A stretch of 64,000 nucleotides of DNA, from positions 17,056-81,055 of the forward strand of contig NZ_JXDG01000047.1 of NCBI RefSeq assembly GCF_000820515.1, read 5' to 3'. Shown here one piece after another: positions 51,832-60,698 of the stretch. Position numbers and translations under genes: made by a program. The notes beneath the pieces were generated by a model. It made no database searches and had not been told where the DNA came from. It saw only the letters and a program-made list of their open reading frames with translations. The stretch's first letter is position 1. Every line of letters starts with the position of its first letter. The DNA comes from Pseudomonas batumici. GTDB lineage: Bacteria > Pseudomonadota > Gammaproteobacteria > Pseudomonadales > Pseudomonadaceae.

Positions 51832-52983
51832 ATGACCGCCCTCACCTCCCACGCCCCGCTCAAGCCGGGGCGCCTGGAACAGATGTCGACCCGCATCGCC
51901 TTCTTTATCGCCGGTTTCGGGGTAGCCGCCTGGGCACCGCTGGTGCCTTATGCCAAGGCCCGGGCCGGACTCGATGAAGGCACCCTGGGCCTGCTGCTGT
52001 TATGCCTCGGGGTCGGCTCGATCATCGCCATGCCGGTCGCCGGTGCCCTGGCCTCGCGTTTCGGTTGTCGGCGGGTGCTGACGATCGGCACCTTGCTGAT
52101 CTGCCTCGCACTGCCGCTCTTGGCTACGGTCAGTTCGATACCCGGGCTGGTGGCCAGCCTGTTTCTGTTCGGCGCCGGGCTCGGCTCGGTGGACTCCACC
52201 GTCAACCTGCAAGCGGTGATTGTCGAACGCGCCAGCGGCAAGACCATGATGTCGGGCTTTCACGGCCTCTTCAGCCTCGGCGGGATCGCCGGTGCCGCCG
52301 GGGTCAGTGCGCTGCTCGGGCTGGGGTTGTCGCCCCTGGGGGCGATTGGCGTGGTGGTCCTGTTCCTGCTGCTGGCGCTGTTCAAGGCCGCCCCGCACCT
52401 GTTGCCCTATGGCAGCGAAAGCTCAGGCCCGGCGTTCGCCGTGCCCCATGGCGTGGTGCTGTTCATCGGCATGCTGTGTTTCGTGGTGTTCCTCGCCGAA
52501 GGGGCGATGCTCGACTGGAGCGCGGTATTCCTCAGCGCCGAACGCCAGGTCGCGGATGCCTATGCGGGCCTGGGTTACGCGGCCTTTGCCCTGACCATGA
52601 CCCTCGGACGGCTGACGGGCGACGCCATTGTGCGGCGCCTGGGGGCACAGAGGGTGATCGTGTTCGGCGGGCTCACCGCCACGACCGGCCTGGCCCTGGC
52701 CACGCTCACGCCGGCCTGGGAAGCGGCGTTGCTCGGTTATGCGCTGGTGGGGGCCGGTTGCTCGAATATCGTGCCGGTGCTGTACACCGCCGTAGGCAAA
52801 CAGAAGGTCATGGCCGAGAGCATCGCCGTGCCGGCAATTACCACCCTGGGTTATGCGGGGATTCTCGCGGGGCCGGCGGCGATCGGCTTTATCGCCCATG
52901 CCAGCACCTTGAGCCTGGCCTTCATGGTGATCGCGGTGATGCTGCTGGGTGTAGCTCTCAGCGGCAGGATTCTGCGGGCCTGA
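51832..52983 (+). CDS. major facilitator superfamily transporter, YbjJ-like, 383 aa
   Basis: ATG at 51832 with AAGGA upstream. About 12 membrane helices are present. The MFS loop 2-3 signature appears as 'GALASRFGCRRVL' and the half-repeat as 'GRLTGDAIVRRLGAQRVI'. The start 'RIAFFIAGFGVAAWAPLVPYAKARAGL' and 'SVDSTVNLQAVIVERASGKTMMSGFHGLFSLGGIAGA' identify the YbjJ/fucose-permease-like subgroup of uncharacterised exporters. Substrate unknown. It may be co-regulated with doxX by the divergent LysR. Confidence 0.9.
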   Translation: MTALTSHAPLKPGRLEQMSTRIAFFIAGFGVAAWAPLVPYAKARAGLDEGTLGLLLLCLGVGSIIAMPVAGALASRFGCRRVLTIGTLLICLALPLLATVSSIPGLVASLFLFGAGLGSVDSTVNLQAVIVERASGKTMMSGFHGLFSLGGIAGAAGVSALLGLGLSPLGAIGVVVLFLLLALFKAAPHLLPYGSESSGPAFAVPHGVVLFIGMLCFVVFLAEGAMLDWSAVFLSAERQVADAYAGLGYAAFALTMTLGRLTGDAIVRRLGAQRVIVFGGLTATTGLALATLTPAWEAALLGYALVGAGCSNIVPVLYTAVGKQKVMAESIAVPAITTLGYAGILAGPAAIGFIAHASTLSLAFMVIAVMLLGVALSGRILRA

Positions 52984-52996
52984 GATCGCATGGAAC

Positions 52997-53082
52997 TGTA
53001 GGAGCCGGCTTGCTGGCGATCCAGGCGACGCGGTGTGACAGGACACCGCGTCGATACCATCGCCAGCAAGCCGGCTCCTACA
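52997..53082. repeat. composite REP-type inverted repeat, 24-bp perfect arms
   Basis: Outer arms 52997-53020 and 53059-53082 are exactly complementary (TGTAGGAGCCGGCTTGCTGG...). Inner arms GACGCGGTGT (53027-53036) and ACACCGCGTC (53043-53052) form a second stem. It lies between the convergent MFS and fecA genes. Confidence 0.9.
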
Positions 53083-53100
53083 AGGTGGGGTTCTGGGCTA

Positions 53101-55557
53101 TCAGAACCCGACACTGGCCTGCACGAAGAAGGTCCGTGGCTCACCCACGTAGATCCCCGCATTGTTGTCGCTCGACCGGGTGAAGTAGCGCTGGTCAAAG
53201 ACGTTGCGCACCCCCGCCCCCAGTTTCAGGTTCGACAGCTGCGCGCCGAAGTCATAGGCACCGCGCACATCCCAGGTCATGTAGCCGGGAATGTTGCCGT
53301 ACTGGCCGTCCGCGGTCGGCTGGGTGATGTAGTTGCCGTTGAAACTGCCGTCGGCGTTGGTCCCGGTCCCCGGCGCACGCTGGGAAGACTGGGCGAAACC
53401 GTCGAGGTTGTAGGTCCAGCGGTCGACCGCATAACGCAGACCGACATTCAGCACTTCCCGCGAATACAGCGGCAGGTCACGTCCCTTGAAGCCCGGAATA
53501 TCGCCTTCGGAGGTCGCCTTGGTGTAGGTGAAGCCGACAGTGGCGGTCAGGCCGTCGAGCGCCGGGTCGAGTGCCGACAGGTCGTAGTGCGCGGAGGTCT
53601 CTATACCACGGTGTTTGGTCGCGCCGAGGTTGGTCCAGCCCACGTCGTTGCTGACGTATTGCAGTTCGTCGGCAAAGTCGATGTAGAACAGCGTCACCTC
53701 GCCGCCCCAGGTGCGCTCGTCATAGCGGGTGCCCAGTTCGTAGGTCCTGGCCTTTTCCGGTTGCAGGCCGTTGGCCGTGCTGTTGCCGTTGCCGCCCTGG
53801 GCAATCTGGAAGTACTGCAGGCTGCCGAAGGAGGTTTCATAGTTGGCGAAGACTTTCCAGGCATCGGAGAGGTGGTACATCACGCTCAACGCCGGCAGCG
53901 GCTCGTTGCTGTCGACACTGCGGAACTTCTCCTGGACCGGCACGTAGTTGGTGCCCGGCACCGGCCGGTCATGCCAGTTGCTGCTGATGCGCTCGAAACG
54001 GATACCCGGGGTGATGGTCCATTTGCCGATATCGATCTTGTCGTCGATGTAGAAGGCATTGGCTTCGGTGCCGCCGGTTCGGTCCTGGTAGATATGTCCG
54101 TCGGAGCTCGGCGTCACGGTCGGCACATTGTTGACCAGGGCCAGGCGATCGGTGGCCTCGTGCATGCCCTCCTTGAGGTAGCGATAGCCGATACTGACTT
54201 CCTGGGTGCTCGGCCCCAGGTCGAACACGTGGGATGCCCGTGGTTCAACGCCAAAGGTGTAGTAGCTGCGCGGGTAGGCACTGAGGGTCTTCAGGTCACG
54301 GGCGGCGATATTGCTGCCACGGAAACTGTCGGTGTAGTAGGTCAGCACTTCGACCTGGGTCTGCTCATCCACCTGCCGTTTGTACTTGAAGGAAATGTCC
54401 TTGCGCCGGCCGCTGAAGTTGTCCCAGTGGCGCACCGACTGGTACGGGTTGGCGTCGTACTGCTTCTGGGTCAGGCCGCCGGGCATGTCCGCGGTGGCGT
54501 CGTAGTAGTGCAGGTTCAGGGCGAAATCGTCCTGATCGGTCGGCGCCCAGTGGGTCTTGAGCAGGACGTCGTTGATATCGTTGCCGTTGTTGCTTTCGCG
54601 ATAACCCTGTCCCTTCACCCCGGAATACAGCAGGGCCGCGCCGAAACCGTTATCCGCGGTGCCGCCGAGGAAGGCCGTGTCGAGGTGCTTGACGCCGCCA
54701 TGGCGCGAGCTTTCCAGGGTGGTGCCGACCTCGCCGGAGAACTTCTGCGGGATCGCCCGGGTCACGAAGTTGATCACGCCACCGACGTTCTGCGGTCCAT
54801 AACGAACGGAACCGGCACCGCGTACCACGTCGATGCTGTCCAGGTTGCCGACCGACACCGGAGCCATCGACAACTGTGGCTGGCCATAAGGGGCGAACGC
54901 CGCCGGGACGCCGTCGATCAACACGGTGGAACGTGGCGACAGGCGGGACGTCAGGCCGCGCACACCGACGTTGAGGGAAATATCGCTGCCGCCGGTGCCG
55001 TTGTTTTCCTGCACCTGCACGCCGGGAACAGTCCGCAGTGCGTCCTTCACGTTCATCGCACCCTGCTCGACCATCGCCTCGCGACGGATCACGGTCCGCG
55101 CACCCGGGTGGTTCTGCACGATCGCCTGGTCGGCATCACCGAGCCAGTCACCCACCACCTTGACGTCCAGCGGCGCCAGTTCCAGCGCCCCGGTCGCGGC
55201 CGGGGCGGCAGCGCGCAAGGTCACCGAACCGTCCTTGAGTTCATAGTCCAGGCCACTGCCGCGCAGCAGCATGTTCAGGGCTTGTTCCGGCGACAGGTTG
55301 CCATCGACCGCCGGAGCCTGCTTGCCGGCCACCAGTTGCGGGCTGAAAAACACTTGCAGGGAGGTTTGCTGACCCAACTGGCTCAAGGCCGATGCCAGGG
55401 GCTGGGCCTGGATATGAATGGCGCCCGCAGCCTGAGCAGCCTGGCTCAGCGGCATCATGGCACTGACCGCCAGGGCCAGGGCCAGGGCCCAGGCCTGGGA
55501 GCTGGGCAAGGCTTGGCGGATCGCCCGGTAAAGGGCGTGGGGCTGGTTGTTCTTCAC
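53101..55557 (-). CDS. fecA: FecA, TonB-dependent ferric-citrate receptor with signalling domain, 818 aa
   Basis: ATG at 55555-55557. Signal peptide to about 45, then the STN/secretin-TonB N-terminal signalling domain (about 46-120, 'IHIQAQPLASALSQLGQQTSLQVFFSPQLV'), plug and a 22-strand barrel ending '...FFVQASVGF'. The plug reads 'VVGDWLGDA', 'HPGARTVIRRE', 'RSTVLIDGVPAAFAPYGQPQLS', 'GGTADNGFGAALLYSG' and 'YYDATADMPGGLTQKQYDA', close to E. coli FecA over its whole length. It transports ferric dicitrate and, through its N-terminal domain, signals to FecR. It is the last gene of the fecIRA locus. Confidence 0.93.
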   Translation of the reverse strand: MKNNQPHALYRAIRQALPSSQAWALALALAVSAMMPLSQAAQAAGAIHIQAQPLASALSQLGQQTSLQVFFSPQLVAGKQAPAVDGNLSPEQALNMLLRGSGLDYELKDGSVTLRAAAPAATGALELAPLDVKVVGDWLGDADQAIVQNHPGARTVIRREAMVEQGAMNVKDALRTVPGVQVQENNGTGGSDISLNVGVRGLTSRLSPRSTVLIDGVPAAFAPYGQPQLSMAPVSVGNLDSIDVVRGAGSVRYGPQNVGGVINFVTRAIPQKFSGEVGTTLESSRHGGVKHLDTAFLGGTADNGFGAALLYSGVKGQGYRESNNGNDINDVLLKTHWAPTDQDDFALNLHYYDATADMPGGLTQKQYDANPYQSVRHWDNFSGRRKDISFKYKRQVDEQTQVEVLTYYTDSFRGSNIAARDLKTLSAYPRSYYTFGVEPRASHVFDLGPSTQEVSIGYRYLKEGMHEATDRLALVNNVPTVTPSSDGHIYQDRTGGTEANAFYIDDKIDIGKWTITPGIRFERISSNWHDRPVPGTNYVPVQEKFRSVDSNEPLPALSVMYHLSDAWKVFANYETSFGSLQYFQIAQGGNGNSTANGLQPEKARTYELGTRYDERTWGGEVTLFYIDFADELQYVSNDVGWTNLGATKHRGIETSAHYDLSALDPALDGLTATVGFTYTKATSEGDIPGFKGRDLPLYSREVLNVGLRYAVDRWTYNLDGFAQSSQRAPGTGTNADGSFNGNYITQPTADGQYGNIPGYMTWDVRGAYDFGAQLSNLKLGAGVRNVFDQRYFTRSSDNNAGIYVGEPRTFFVQASVGF

Positions 55558-55654
55558 GTCTGATCGAGTCCTGTTGTTCGCAGAGAATTGCGTTTGTTAA
55601 TGCAAACCAGTTGCAGTTGAACAGGAAGACGAAGAACTCGAAAAAAACCTGAAT

Positions 55655-56668
55655 CTAACGTGAAAAAACTTCCTGGCCGCCGTCGGCACGGGTGCGCACC
55701 GCCACCGGCAGGATGTTCGGCAAGGCCTTGAGCAAGGCCTCGGTGTCGTTGGTCTTGAACACGCAGGTCAAGCGCAGGTTGCCCACCGCCGGGGAGGCAA
55801 CGCCCAGGGGCTTGTCCCGATACCGCGAGACTTCCTGCACCACATCGCTGAGGCGGGCATTGTTGAAGACCAGCTTGCCGCTGCGCCAGGCGGTGAGTTC
55901 TCCGGCATTCACCGGTTCCGCCGGCGCAACCCGGCCCCGCTCGTCAACCCGGGTGCCCTGGCCCGCCGTGAGGTTGACGAAATCCTCATCCCACGCCTCG
56001 CGACCCTGGACCTTGACCGTTCCCGCTTCCACCACCACCCGGGTTTGCGCCGGATCGCGGCGCACATCGAAGCGCGTGCCGGTAACCGTGACTTTGCCGA
56101 CCCCGGCCTGCACCACGAACGGCCGACTGCTGTCGTGCTCGACACTGAACATCGCCTCGCCCTGCTCCAGCTCGACGTTGCGGCGGTCCGGCTGGTAATC
56201 CACCCGCACCCGGCTGCGGCTGTCGAGGTCGATGATCGAACCGTCGGGCAAGGCCACCTGGCGGCGCTCGCCGAGCACCGTGACGAACGTCGCGCTGTAG
56301 GGGGCCGGGTGATTCAAGCCGCTGAACAGGCCCAGGCCCAAGGCCACCGCCCCCACTCCGGCGGCCAGCACATAACGCAGCAGCGGCCGGCGTCTGGCCC
56401 GCGTAGGCGGCGCCTCGCAGAGTGCCTGCAAACGCGCCTTGGGCAGCAGGTCGGTGGCGCTCCAGAGCCCCTGGAGCAGATCGAACTCCTCCTGATGCAA
56501 CGGATGGGCATGGCGCCAGGCGTCGAACTCGGCCTGTTGGCCGGCGCTCAACGGCGCTTCCTGCACCCGCACGAACCAGGTGGCGGCCTCATCGCGAACC
56601 GTGGCCGGATCGCACGTGCAATCGCGGGTATCCATCATGGGTGGAGTTTGCATCGCCTTGTCCTTCAT
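55655..56668 (-). CDS. fecR: FecR, anti-sigma factor/sigma regulator, 337 aa
   Basis: ATG at 56666-56668 overlaps the fecI stop by 4 bp. The cytoplasmic N-terminus (about 1-90) contains 'DEAATWFVRVQEAPLSAGQQAEFDAWRHAHPLHQEEF', the DUF4880 sigma-binding domain. One membrane helix follows (LLRYVLAAGVGAVALGLGLF), then the periplasmic FecR domain ('VTVLGERRQVALPDGSIIDLDSRSRVRVDY', 'VTVTGTRFDVRRD', 'LVFNNARLSDVVQEVSRY'). It receives the citrate signal from FecA and controls FecI. Complete and of usual size. Confidence 0.95.
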   Translation of the reverse strand: MKDKAMQTPPMMDTRDCTCDPATVRDEAATWFVRVQEAPLSAGQQAEFDAWRHAHPLHQEEFDLLQGLWSATDLLPKARLQALCEAPPTRARRRPLLRYVLAAGVGAVALGLGLFSGLNHPAPYSATFVTVLGERRQVALPDGSIIDLDSRSRVRVDYQPDRRNVELEQGEAMFSVEHDSSRPFVVQAGVGKVTVTGTRFDVRRDPAQTRVVVEAGTVKVQGREAWDEDFVNLTAGQGTRVDERGRVAPAEPVNAGELTAWRSGKLVFNNARLSDVVQEVSRYRDKPLGVASPAVGNLRLTCVFKTNDTEALLKALPNILPVAVRTRADGGQEVFSR

Positions 56669-57165
56669 TGATCCGCTCCATCCAGGCGCTCGCGCAGATG
56701 GCGCAGGGTACGGATCATGTACTTCTCCACCATATTCCTGGACAGCCCGAGGCGCTCGGCGATCTCCGCCTGGGTCAGGCCCTCGATCTTCTGCCAGACA
56801 AAGGCCTTGCGGCAGTTGATGGGCAACTCGCCCAGGGCCCGCTCGATGGAGTCGGCCAGTTGGAACGCGTGCATGAAATGCTCCGGGTCGCCGGTGGGCG
56901 GCGCGCCGTGATCAATCGCTTGCAGTTCCAGGGTCCCGCGCCGGTCTTCGCGACGATAGGCATCCACCGCGATATTGCGTGCGGTCTGGTGCAGGTAAGC
57001 CCGTGGTTGCTCGACGCCGGCAGCCTGGCTTTCCAGCACCCGCACAAAGGTATCGTGCGCCAGATCCTCGGCTTGCTGACGGTTTCTCAGCCGACGGGTC
57101 CAGGTGCCGATCAACTCTTCGTAATGCTCGAAAAAACCGGGTCTGCGGGGTGGCTGGAGATTCAT
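56665..57165 (-). CDS. fecI: FecI, ECF sigma factor, 166 aa
   Basis: ATG at 57163-57165. Region 2 is 'YEELIGTWTRRLRNRQQAEDLAHDTFVRVLE' and region 4 'LGELPINCRKAFVWQKIEGLTQAEIAERLGLSRNMVEKYMIRTLRHLRERL', the iron-starvation sigma (FecI/PvdS) type. It directs RNA polymerase to the fecA promoter when ferric citrate is sensed. It overlaps fecR by 4 bp. A Fur box lies just upstream, so iron represses the locus. Confidence 0.95.
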   Translation of the reverse strand: MNLQPPRRPGFFEHYEELIGTWTRRLRNRQQAEDLAHDTFVRVLESQAAGVEQPRAYLHQTARNIAVDAYRREDRRGTLELQAIDHGAPPTGDPEHFMHAFQLADSIERALGELPINCRKAFVWQKIEGLTQAEIAERLGLSRNMVEKYMIRTLRHLRERLDGADQ

Positions 57166-57196
57166 GGCGATGGGCTATGAAGGCGGGAGCACGAAT

Positions 57197-57215
57197 AGTA
57201 ATGCTTCGCATTAAT
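57197..57215. promoter_or_regulatory. Fur box upstream of fecI
   Basis: AGTAATGCTTCGCATTAAT keeps the AATG-N5-CATT heart of the Fur consensus and matches 11 of 19 positions. It is about 32 bp upstream of the fecI ATG. Weaker than the prrF box but well placed. Confidence 0.6.
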
Positions 57216-57381
57216 AGCCGCAATTCATTCCAGCGCTCGCGGGGCCCGCCGCTCATGCCGACGCGACAACCCCCGGGCGCGTGGCGCCGGTCAGCGGCCA
57301 TTGCCGAAAGCACAAGACTTCCGGCTGAAAGCACGGATAATGGCGGCCAAATCGTTTAGCTCGTTATTCTGGTAATCCCGC

Positions 57382-59586
57382 ATGGAAATCAAGGTCAATT
57401 TTCTCGACAACCTTCGACTTGAAGCCAAGTTCGATGACTTCACGGTGGTGGCCGATCAACCGATCCGCTACAAGGGCGATGGCTCGGCACCGGGTCCGTT
57501 CGATTACTTCCTGGCGTCGTCGGCCTTGTGTGCGGCTTACTTTGTGAAGTTGTACTGCGAGACCCGCAATATCCCCACCGATAATATCCGCCTGTCGCAG
57601 AACAACATCGTTGATCCGGAAAACCGCTACAACCAGATTTTCAAGATTCAGGTCGAGTTGCCGGCGGATATCTCCGCCAAGGACCGCCAGGGCATCTTGC
57701 GTTCCATCGACCGTTGCACGGTAAAGAAGGTGGTACAAACCGGGCCTGAGTTCGTGATTGAAGAGGTGGAAAACCTGGATGCCGATGCCCAGGCGTTGCT
57801 GATGCCGAATCAGGCTTCGCAGACGGGCACCTACATTGTGGGCAAAGACCTGCCGCTGGAACAAACCATCGCCAATATGTCGGGCATCCTGGCCCGCCTG
57901 GGCATGAAGATCGAAATCGCTTCGTGGCGCAACATCGTGCCCAACGTCTGGTCGCTGCATATCCGCGATGCACACTCGCCGATGTGTTTCACCAACGGCA
58001 AGGGCGCGACCAAGGAAGGCGCGCTGGCGTCGGCGTTGGGCGAGTTCATCGAGCGCCTGAACTGTAATTTCTTCTACAACGATCAGTTCTGGGGCGAAGA
58101 GATCGCCAATGCGGCGTTCGTGCATTACCCGGATGAACGCTGGTTCAAGCCGGGTCGCAAAGATGCGCTGCCGGCGGAAATTCTCGACGAGTACTGCCTG
58201 CAGATCTACAACCCCGAGGGCGAGTTGCGTGGTTCGCACCTGTACGACACCAACTCCGGCAACATGGAGCGCGGCATCTGTTCGCTGCCGTATGTGCGCC
58301 AGTCGGACGGCGAGGTGGTGTATTTCCCCTCCAACCTGATCGAAAACCTGTTCCTCAGCAACGGCATGAGTGCCGGCAATACGCTGGCCGAGGCCCAGGT
58401 GCAATGCCTGTCGGAAATCTTCGAGCGCGCGGTGAAACGCGAAATCCTCGAAGGTGAAATCGCCCTGCCTGATGTGCCGCAGGAAGTGCTGGCGAAATAC
58501 CCCGGCATCCTGGCCGGGATTCAGGGCCTGGAAGAGCAAGGCTTCCCGGTGCTGGTGAAGGATGCGTCGCTGGGCGGGGAATTCCCCGTGATGTGCGTCA
58601 CCTTGATGAACCCGCGCACCGGCGGCGTGTTTGCCTCGTTCGGGGCGCACCCGAGCTTTGAAGTGGCGCTGGAACGCAGCCTGACGGAACTGCTGCAGGG
58701 CCGCAGTTTCGAAGGTCTGAACGATTTGCCTCAGCCCACGTTTGAAAGTAACGCGGTGACGGAACCGAACAACTTCGTTGAACACTTCATCGATTCCAGC
58801 GGTGTGGTGTCGTGGCGCTTTTTCAGTGCCAAGGCCGATTTCGAATTTGTCGAGTGGGACTTCTCCGGGCAGGGTGAAAACTCCAATGCCGAGGAAGCCG
58901 CGACCTTGTTCGGCATTCTCGAAGAGATGGGCAAGGAAGTGTACATGGCGGTGTATGAGCATCTGGGCGCAACGGCCTGCCGTATCCTGGTGCCGGACTA
59001 CTCGGAAATTTATCCGGTCGATGATCTGATCTGGGATAACACCAACAAGGCACTGTTGTTCCGCGCCGACATCCTGAACCTGCATCGCCTGGACGATGCC
59101 GAGCTGGTCGCGCTGGTCGAGCGCCTGGAAGACAGCGAGCTGGATGATTACACCGACATCACCACCTTGATCGGCATCGAATTCGACGACAACACGGCCT
59201 GGGGCCAGCTGACGATCCTGGAGTTGAAGCTGCTGATTCAGCTTGCCTTGCAGCAATTCGAAGAAGCGAAAGAGCTGGTGGAAGCCTTCCTGCAGTACAA
59301 CGACAACACAGTCGAGCGCGGGTTGTTTTACCAGGCCGTGAACGTGGTGCTGGAGGTGCTGCTGGACGACGAGCTGGAGCTGGACGATTACGAGGTCAAT
59401 TTCCGCCGGATGTTTGGCAACCCGCGGATGGACGCCGTGCTGGGCTCGGTGGACGGCAGCGTGCGCTTCTTCGGCTTGACGCCTACGAGCATGAAACTGG
59501 AAGGGCTCGACAGGCACCTGCGACTGATCGACAGCTACAAGAAACTGCATACGGCGCGGGCCAATGTGGCGGCCTTATCCAGTTGA
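57382..59586 (+). CDS. ycaO: OsmC-YcaO fusion protein, 734 aa
   Basis: ATG at 57382. Residues 1-145 are an OsmC-type domain (VADQPIRYKGDGSAPGPFDYFLASSALCAAYFVKLYC). About 160-560 are the YcaO ATP-dependent domain ('GKGATKEGALASALGEFIERL' with ATP/Mg residues, 'TLAEAQVQCLSEIFERAVKR', 'LEEQGFPVLVKDASLGGEFPVMCVTLMNPRTGGVFASFGAHPSFEVALERSLTELLQG'). The last ~150 residues are acidic and helical, TPR-like. E. coli YcaO (586 aa) lacks the OsmC part and assists RimO-dependent methylthiolation of ribosomal protein S12; other YcaO enzymes activate peptide amides to form azolines or thioamides. No RiPP precursor or dehydrogenase is adjacent, so a housekeeping role is more likely. Confidence 0.93.
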   Translation: MEIKVNFLDNLRLEAKFDDFTVVADQPIRYKGDGSAPGPFDYFLASSALCAAYFVKLYCETRNIPTDNIRLSQNNIVDPENRYNQIFKIQVELPADISAKDRQGILRSIDRCTVKKVVQTGPEFVIEEVENLDADAQALLMPNQASQTGTYIVGKDLPLEQTIANMSGILARLGMKIEIASWRNIVPNVWSLHIRDAHSPMCFTNGKGATKEGALASALGEFIERLNCNFFYNDQFWGEEIANAAFVHYPDERWFKPGRKDALPAEILDEYCLQIYNPEGELRGSHLYDTNSGNMERGICSLPYVRQSDGEVVYFPSNLIENLFLSNGMSAGNTLAEAQVQCLSEIFERAVKREILEGEIALPDVPQEVLAKYPGILAGIQGLEEQGFPVLVKDASLGGEFPVMCVTLMNPRTGGVFASFGAHPSFEVALERSLTELLQGRSFEGLNDLPQPTFESNAVTEPNNFVEHFIDSSGVVSWRFFSAKADFEFVEWDFSGQGENSNAEEAATLFGILEEMGKEVYMAVYEHLGATACRILVPDYSEIYPVDDLIWDNTNKALLFRADILNLHRLDDAELVALVERLEDSELDDYTDITTLIGIEFDDNTAWGQLTILELKLLIQLALQQFEEAKELVEAFLQYNDNTVERGLFYQAVNVVLEVLLDDELELDDYEVNFRRMFGNPRMDAVLGSVDGSVRFFGLTPTSMKLEGLDRHLRLIDSYKKLHTARANVAALSS

Positions 59587-60483
59587 TAGCGCGAAGCTGT
59601 CGATAATCGCCTGCTTGACCAGGAGCACCGCGCCATCCGTCTGTGCGTGGGTGCGCCAGCCCAGCTCGATGGGATAGTGCGGTAGCTCGATGGGACAAGG
59701 GACCATCCGGATATCGCATAACCGGGCGATCGCCCGGGCGGCATGGGTGGGCAAGGTCGCGACCGCCGACGAGCCCTTCAACAGGAAGGGCAATGCCGCG
59801 AAATGCGTCGTGGCGGTGGCCACCCTGCGGCTGAGTCCTCTTGCCGCCAGCCCCTCATCGACGATGCCGATAAAGCCCCCCGAGGAAATCAGGATGTGTT
59901 CACGGGCGACATAGTCCTCCAGGTCGAGCGCTGCGCTGTCGTCCAGGCTACCCCGATCCACCAGGCAGGCGTAGCCGCCCTCCCCGAGCAGCTGTCGACC
60001 CAGCAACCGATTCGGCACGCCGCCCGCGGTAATGATCAAGTCGAACTGGCGCTCCATCAGCGCATCGACCGCGATCTGGCTGTGGGTTTGCCGAAAGATC
60101 AGCCGCAGGTTCTTCGCCCGTTGTGCCACGGTTTCAATCAACTTGCGACCGAGGGCAATTTCAAAGTCGTCGGACAGGCCGATGGTCACCGAGCGTCCCT
60201 CATAGCTGGCCAAGGTAGGCTGGACCAGGGAAAAGCTGTGGCGACATTTATTCAAGGCATCGGAGATCACCGGCTTGAGCTGGTTGGCGATCAGGGTGGG
60301 CGACAAGCCCCTGCCGGTACGCACGAAAAGCTGATCACCGTACATCGTGCGCAGGCGATTCAAGGCGGCGCTGACGGCTGACTGGGTCAACCCCAACTGC
60401 AACGCCGCACGGCTGGCGCTGCCCTCGTCATGCAAGGCCTCGAAGACTTTGAGCAGGTTGAGATCGGCCTGGTTGATATTCAT
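59575..60483 (-). CDS. LysR-family regulator, 302 aa
   Basis: ATG at 60481-60483 (MNINQADLNLLKVFEALHDEGSASRAALQLGLTQSAVSAALNRLRTMYGDQLFVRTGRGL), a NodD/LeuO-like winged helix. Its last 12 bp overlap the 3' end of ycaO on the opposite strand (59575-59586). Upstream lie the redoxin remnant and ohr on the same strand. Its target is uncertain; hglS genes in other pseudomonads are often next to a LysR, and here ohr sits between them. Confidence 0.9.
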   Translation of the reverse strand: MNINQADLNLLKVFEALHDEGSASRAALQLGLTQSAVSAALNRLRTMYGDQLFVRTGRGLSPTLIANQLKPVISDALNKCRHSFSLVQPTLASYEGRSVTIGLSDDFEIALGRKLIETVAQRAKNLRLIFRQTHSQIAVDALMERQFDLIITAGGVPNRLLGRQLLGEGGYACLVDRGSLDDSAALDLEDYVAREHILISSGGFIGIVDEGLAARGLSRRVATATTHFAALPFLLKGSSAVATLPTHAARAIARLCDIRMVPCPIELPHYPIELGWRTHAQTDGAVLLVKQAIIDSFALSTG

Positions 60484-60526
60484 CCGATTTGTACTACTTG
60501 CAAAGGAAGGCACCTAGATTAATACA

Positions 60527-60694
60527 TTATCGCTCCACATCCTCCTCCGGCAGCGAGCCGTCCCGTCCCTCCCTGGCCTCCGTCAGCAGCACCTGAATCT
60601 GCTTTTCCTGCTCGGCATAAGCGCCTTCGCCAAAATGGCTGTAGCGCACCTGCCCCTTGGCGTTGATCAGGTAATACGCCTTGCAGCCGCCCCA
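60527..60694 (-). pseudogene. C-terminal remnant of a thioredoxin-like (DipZ-type) redoxin
   Basis: On the minus strand, immediately after the ohr stop codon, an open frame reads WGGCKAYYLINAKGQ, then RYSHFGEGAYAEQEKQIQ, and stops at 60527-60529. The phrase 'YYLINAKGQVRYSHFGEGAYAEQE..IQ.LL' is the end of the redoxin/TlpA domain (strand-turn-strand then last helix) of DipZ-like proteins. There is no start codon, no CxxC motif and no upstream part, so a 5' deletion has removed most of the gene and the break lies within a few bases of ohr. Confidence 0.68.
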
Positions 60695-60698
60695 TCGG

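Noticed and set aside
53035..55563. 842-codon plus-strand open frame
   Set aside because: Antisense to fecA; no start signal and no recognisable domain.
57364..59550. 728-codon minus-strand open frame
   Set aside because: Antisense to the OsmC-YcaO gene; no family resemblance.
57382..59586. Possible RiPP (azoline/thioamide) cluster because of the YcaO domain
   Set aside because: No precursor peptide, E1-like partner, dehydrogenase or transporter is adjacent; neighbours are fecIRA and a LysR, so a housekeeping OsmC-YcaO is the better reading.
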